Below are positions 60,218-64,000 of a stretch of 64,000 nt of DNA, in pieces. The position numbers and the translations under genes were made by a program. The stretch comes from Climacium dendroides (Eukaryota; Streptophyta; Bryopsida; Hypnales; Climaciaceae). The notes under the pieces are model-generated. The model was not told the DNA's origin. It worked only from the letters and a program-made list of their open reading frames with translations, and ran no database searches. Numbering within the stretch: the stretch's first letter is position 1; every line of letters begins with the position of its first letter. The DNA is taken from the NCBI GenBank assembly GCA_950106755.1, contig OX467088.1:8292001-8356000 (forward strand). Reading direction: 5' to 3'.

Positions 60218-63200
60218 CCTCCCCTTAGTGTGATTCTGTCGGTTGTGCATTTCAAATGGCTGGCTCCTCGATTGCATAAAACTGAAAGGAATCTCTTTTA
60301 ATTTTTTTCTTTAACCGGATTTGAATATTTGAGGCGGGAGTTTTTGAATTGTACTCTCAGGATTGACCAAGTCATAGCAAGCTGGGGCTGCCAGTCTACT
60401 ATAAGAATAATGTCCTAACTGAGCATTTTGTATTACAGAAAGGGTTGGCCATGTCTGATTTTGCCTTGGAAGCAGCGGGTTCTTTTTTTTTTTACTGTAG
60501 AACTTGTGTTCCTGGCAGCATGCCATTGCATTCTATTTGGATGGACATCAGGGTATTTGTTTCTTTATGTCAGAACTGGGAGGCGACCCGTTCCCGACTA
60601 GGGACCCATTCCCGTCATATAGACTACACTCTTTCCAATCAGCAAGAAAAAAGCAGGACATTGATTCTGGCACAATCTCCAATGCAGTCGTGGCACATTA
60701 CGATTGGCTGCAGTCTTGGTTGATTTTACAACCAACCTAGGGTTGGAAATAGGAGAACCTATATGATAAGAATCAATGTGTCGAACAGAATCTTCAACGA
60801 AAAAATTTGTAGTAACCATGTTTTGAGAAATAAAATTCTGAAAAAAATATGGAATCCTTCTAAACTCTATTTCTATACATGGGAAAATTTCTCCACTCAA
60901 GAAAACAACACTTCAGATATGTAAAATTGCTTAAATGGTCGAAAATGGGTCGGATCCCTTATCGCCAAAAAAAATATTGCTTGTAAGAATGTAAGTAGCC
61001 ATGGGCCCTTTCTCAAGCGTTAAAATCAAGTAAAGGTATATTCATGGTCGCTTACAGAATCAACCTTTGAATACGTGGAATTGGCTCTTGAGGCTGAATT
61101 GGTACTTTAGGTAGATTGTGCCAATAAAAGAAGTCCTATGAAAATGCTTGAATGTACCTTACTTGATTTTAATGAAATCAATTGGTGTTCACTAGATGGA
61201 TCCAACTCCATGTTATTCTCCTTAAAATAAATTTGGTTTCGAAAATCACTCCCTAAACTTAACCCTAGAAGGACACTTGGTGGACTCTAAGTGGCCCGTG
61301 GATGATAGAGAATCCTTCTTTGTCTATGTAGGACAGAAGTTACTAAACAAATATTCATCTTTAAAATTTTGTGTGGAAAAGGGAGGTCTCGCATGGTAGT
61401 TTGACGTCCAATGAGTGTTCTTGGAATTTATTAACCCCTAAAGGACTCGGGTTGTTTGAACGCAGCTCTTGTTTTCTTCACTAGCTCTTCTAATTAGCAC
61501 AATTCTTCATTTGTGTGGAGTAATTTTGATGATCGAAACTGCTGAAATGAAAGAAGACTTATTTAGCTTTCTTAAAATTTTTTTTAATAAAATCGCCCAA
61601 TTTTTGAAGAAATGCCATTGTTGACAAGATTGATGAAGATATTATATTAGGTAGTACTTTGTACATACAGTGCAATTGGAATGTTGAAATTGGAATTTTT
61701 AGAAACTCTTTTTTTTCCACAAGTACATATCATTATGATTTTGATATTCAATTTTTCCAAATCATTTTGAAATGTGGAAAAAATATATGAGGATGTAAAG
61801 TATTGCACAAAGTGCCTTCTCCATTCTCAAAAATTCACCATATTAAATTGCACACCCAATCATTTCTTGATTGGATTGCATTGATAGATTCAGTGAAAAA
61901 TCGTATCTAGTGTCTCTTTGTTGTTTAGAAATTGCTAATGAAGTTGACACTTCAAATTTTCTACAAATGTAGTTGCAAAAGCCACCTTGTGGCCTTATGG
62001 TTCTTTAGGAATTAAGCAAATGATTCACATGGTGTAAAAAAAAGATGATTTCCATGATGACCAACCTATCCTTGGAGGGGGGGTAATGTTTTGTAGAGCA
62101 AGGTCCATATTACATAGCTACTTCAATTTTTGACCAAGTGGCCAAGTCTAAAATGGAAGTTTTAAATAGCTTTATATGTATCCTAAGTGAAGGTCACTTT
62201 TGGCATGAGTTAAGTCATATTTGTAAAAAAAGTTTAAAGCATCATCTTAGATTTGGTTTAAGATGAAATAAAACTTAGAAAATTTGATGTAGAAATTCAA
62301 TTTTCACACTACCTAGTTTGTCAAATCTACCCCTCATGAACACTATTAGGGTATATATGCATCTCTCGAAAGACCTATAATGGAGAATTTCCCAAAACTT
62401 TACTATTCCTTGTAATACATGTATACATGCATTGAGATTTTTTATATGGGGGTTATTTATTTATTATTTCACAATAGATATATCCCTTATTTTTTTCTAC
62501 ATGGTATTTTTGCCCATTTTCCTACCCCCTATGGTAGTTGAAACTCAAATTTGAGGCATTTAAACATGTCCCTACTATAATTAAAAAATCTATATGCAAT
62601 TTTTAAGATTGATCAGTACAACTTGTACACTCTAAGTGTTGTCAAACACAAACCACATAAGCATCACATGTACTAATATTATATATCAAACAATTCATAC
62701 AAATGAATCATGTGTGTACAATAGATGAAAATACATGACATGAATTATACATGATAGAACCTATACAACCTTTAGGAATGAAGACTACAAATGCCATCTC
62801 AAAATTGCAATTTTGAAACCTTCAAGATGTTTGCACACCACAATGAAGGTTTCTAAAACTATGTTGTACCCCAAACTAGAGGTTCCAACATCTACACCAT
62901 GTCCTCCTATATGAATACAACTTGTCTTTGAAAAATACCCACCACAAATTTGAGTTGGAACAAACAAACAAATAACAATCCAAAATGAGGTGTTGTTCAT
63001 TATTTTGTCTATTTGCAAATGGGAAATGAAAGCTCTTCATATAGGTTTCTCCCCTACTTTTTAAATTACCCTTTGTCAAAAGATTTACAAATTATGTACA
63101 ATGTACCCAAAAGAATAGTCTTGCCTTGGTTTTGCCCCTTTCTTGTGGCCAAATCAAGAGAATATACATTAGTCGTTGATAATTCAATAAAATTTTAATC
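60218..63200. other. Intergenic spacer, no gene seen
   Basis: The segment at 60440-60740 is somewhat GC-richer, with ORFs of 78-92 codons in two frames and no domain. The segments at 61290-61440 and 61980-62090 carry the dispersed repeat described at 3540. The remainder is AT-rich and closed. Confidence 0.5.
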
Positions 63201-63424
63201 CCCCCACAACGCTATTGATAATTCAAACCTGAATGACGTTGGGGTGGGTTGTTGATTTTGGAAAAAAAATTTGAGATGCCTCTTAGTAACTGTTGGATGG
63301 AAAAAATAAGTGTCATAGGATTTTAGCCCTATAGGGTTAGCCATTAGGGTTTCGCATTCCAAAGGAGGAATGTCGGCTAGAGTTGGAGTGCAATTGGAGT
63401 TTGCATTGTCGGAGCTTGCATCGC

Positions 63425-63620
63425 CAGAGGTTGCATCATTAAAGTAGTCTTTTGGGGTTTTTTGAGTTGGTTAGCATAATTGTCGAAGCCGCTGGAGTTG
63501 GAGCGTGAGGTGTGGGTTGCATCATCGAAGTCATTTTTTGGTAGTTTTTGAGTTGGCTGGCACAATCATCCAAGTTGTTGGAGGTGGAGTGCAAGATGAG
63601 GCTACATCATTGGCACGTTG
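63425..63620. repeat. Minisatellite-like direct repeat, about 85-bp unit
   Basis: TTGCATCAT begins at 63431 and again at 63517, with a third start (CTACATCAT) near 63602. Shared internal phrases are TTTTTTGAGTTGG, GCATAATTGTCGAAGC / GCACAATCATCCAAG and GGAGTTGGAG / GGAGGTGGAG. The translation of either strand is low complexity (for example QPTQKLPK, ANQLKKPQK). Confidence 0.7.
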
Positions 63621-64000
63621 TGGTAATCCATTTTGTGGCTTAGAAGGCAATTTGTTTGGTGATTGTTCACATTTCAATGTTTGAATGATAGGTAAGTTTG
63701 AATTGAGAAGTTGGAAATTGGAGTTTTGTGATTTAAATTTGATGACTTTCATTTTTGTAGAGTTACGGTGCTCGTGAAGATTTTGTGTTTGGTTTCTTAA
63801 TTGCTTGAATTTGCTTGGAATTGCTTCAAGGTACAGTTCTTGAGTGTTGTGCTTGGCTTTGGATAAGTCTTGAAATGGCTCCACCCATGTCTCAGCTCAT
63901 GAAAGGATAATGTCATCATGATCAATGACACTTTGAATGTAGTTGTCTCGAATGCAAAGATATCTGACACTAAAGATGACGCAAGGCTTTGTACGATAGC
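63621..64000. other. Right edge of window, no gene supported
   Basis: A 117-codon minus-strand ORF (63531-63884) is Gln/Asn/Lys-rich and overlaps the minisatellite. It has no recognisable domain. It could be part of a gene beyond the edge, but nothing supports that. Confidence 0.35.

Noticed and set aside
1..64000. tRNA, rRNA, CRISPR arrays and prokaryotic operon features
   Set aside because: None seen. Genes are intron-containing and plant-like, and T-loop-like words (for example GGTTCAAATTG near 56910) lack the rest of a tRNA.

Overview
This window is nuclear DNA from a land plant. Five protein-coding genes with canonical GT-AG introns and clear plant orthologues lie in long, very AT-rich spacers full of small transposable elements. 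The species cannot be fixed from sequence alone. Short introns, strongly GC-contrasted exons and a degraded hAT-type transposase would fit a non-seed plant such as a moss, but that is a guess.

Layout, left to right. 1-2895 (minus): the first eight exons of a tomosyn/Lgl-type WD40 protein, running off the left edge. 3180-9400: AT-rich spacer with a small MITE and a nested foldback. 9461-12559 (plus): a broken hAT-like transposase. 13526-13648: a second copy of the MITE, in opposite orientation. 15240-18029 (minus): a complete five-exon sphingomyelin synthase-like (PAP2_C) membrane protein. 19440-27340: AT-rich spacer with a 565-bp tandem duplication. 27651-31499 (plus): a complete five-exon NIT4-type nitrilase. 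31500-42200: spacer built largely from inverted-repeat elements. 43090-45753 (plus): a complete two-exon RGLG-type (copine/vWA plus RING) ubiquitin ligase. 46200-52900: AT-rich spacer with one unexplained 154-codon ORF and two more MITEs. 53735-55701 (minus): a complete six-exon UBC22-type ubiquitin-conjugating enzyme. 56960-64000: spacer with more tandem and nested repeats.

The genes are independent single-copy plant genes, not an operon. Two are in the ubiquitin system (an E2 and an E3), but they lie 8 kb apart on opposite strands and nothing shows that they work together. I rebuilt exon structures by reading splice junctions and checking codon phase across each one; all five gene models are phase-consistent.

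The most unusual content is in the repeats. Several sequence-unrelated MITE-like elements begin with the same terminal motif, TA|AGGTA, and several of these also keep TA at the right end. A separate TA-flanked MITE has inserted into one of the repeats, leaving a readable nested insertion. The nitrilase and the sphingomyelin synthase-like gene share a homologous intronic repeat of about 340 bp. No tRNA, rRNA, CRISPR or prokaryotic feature was seen.
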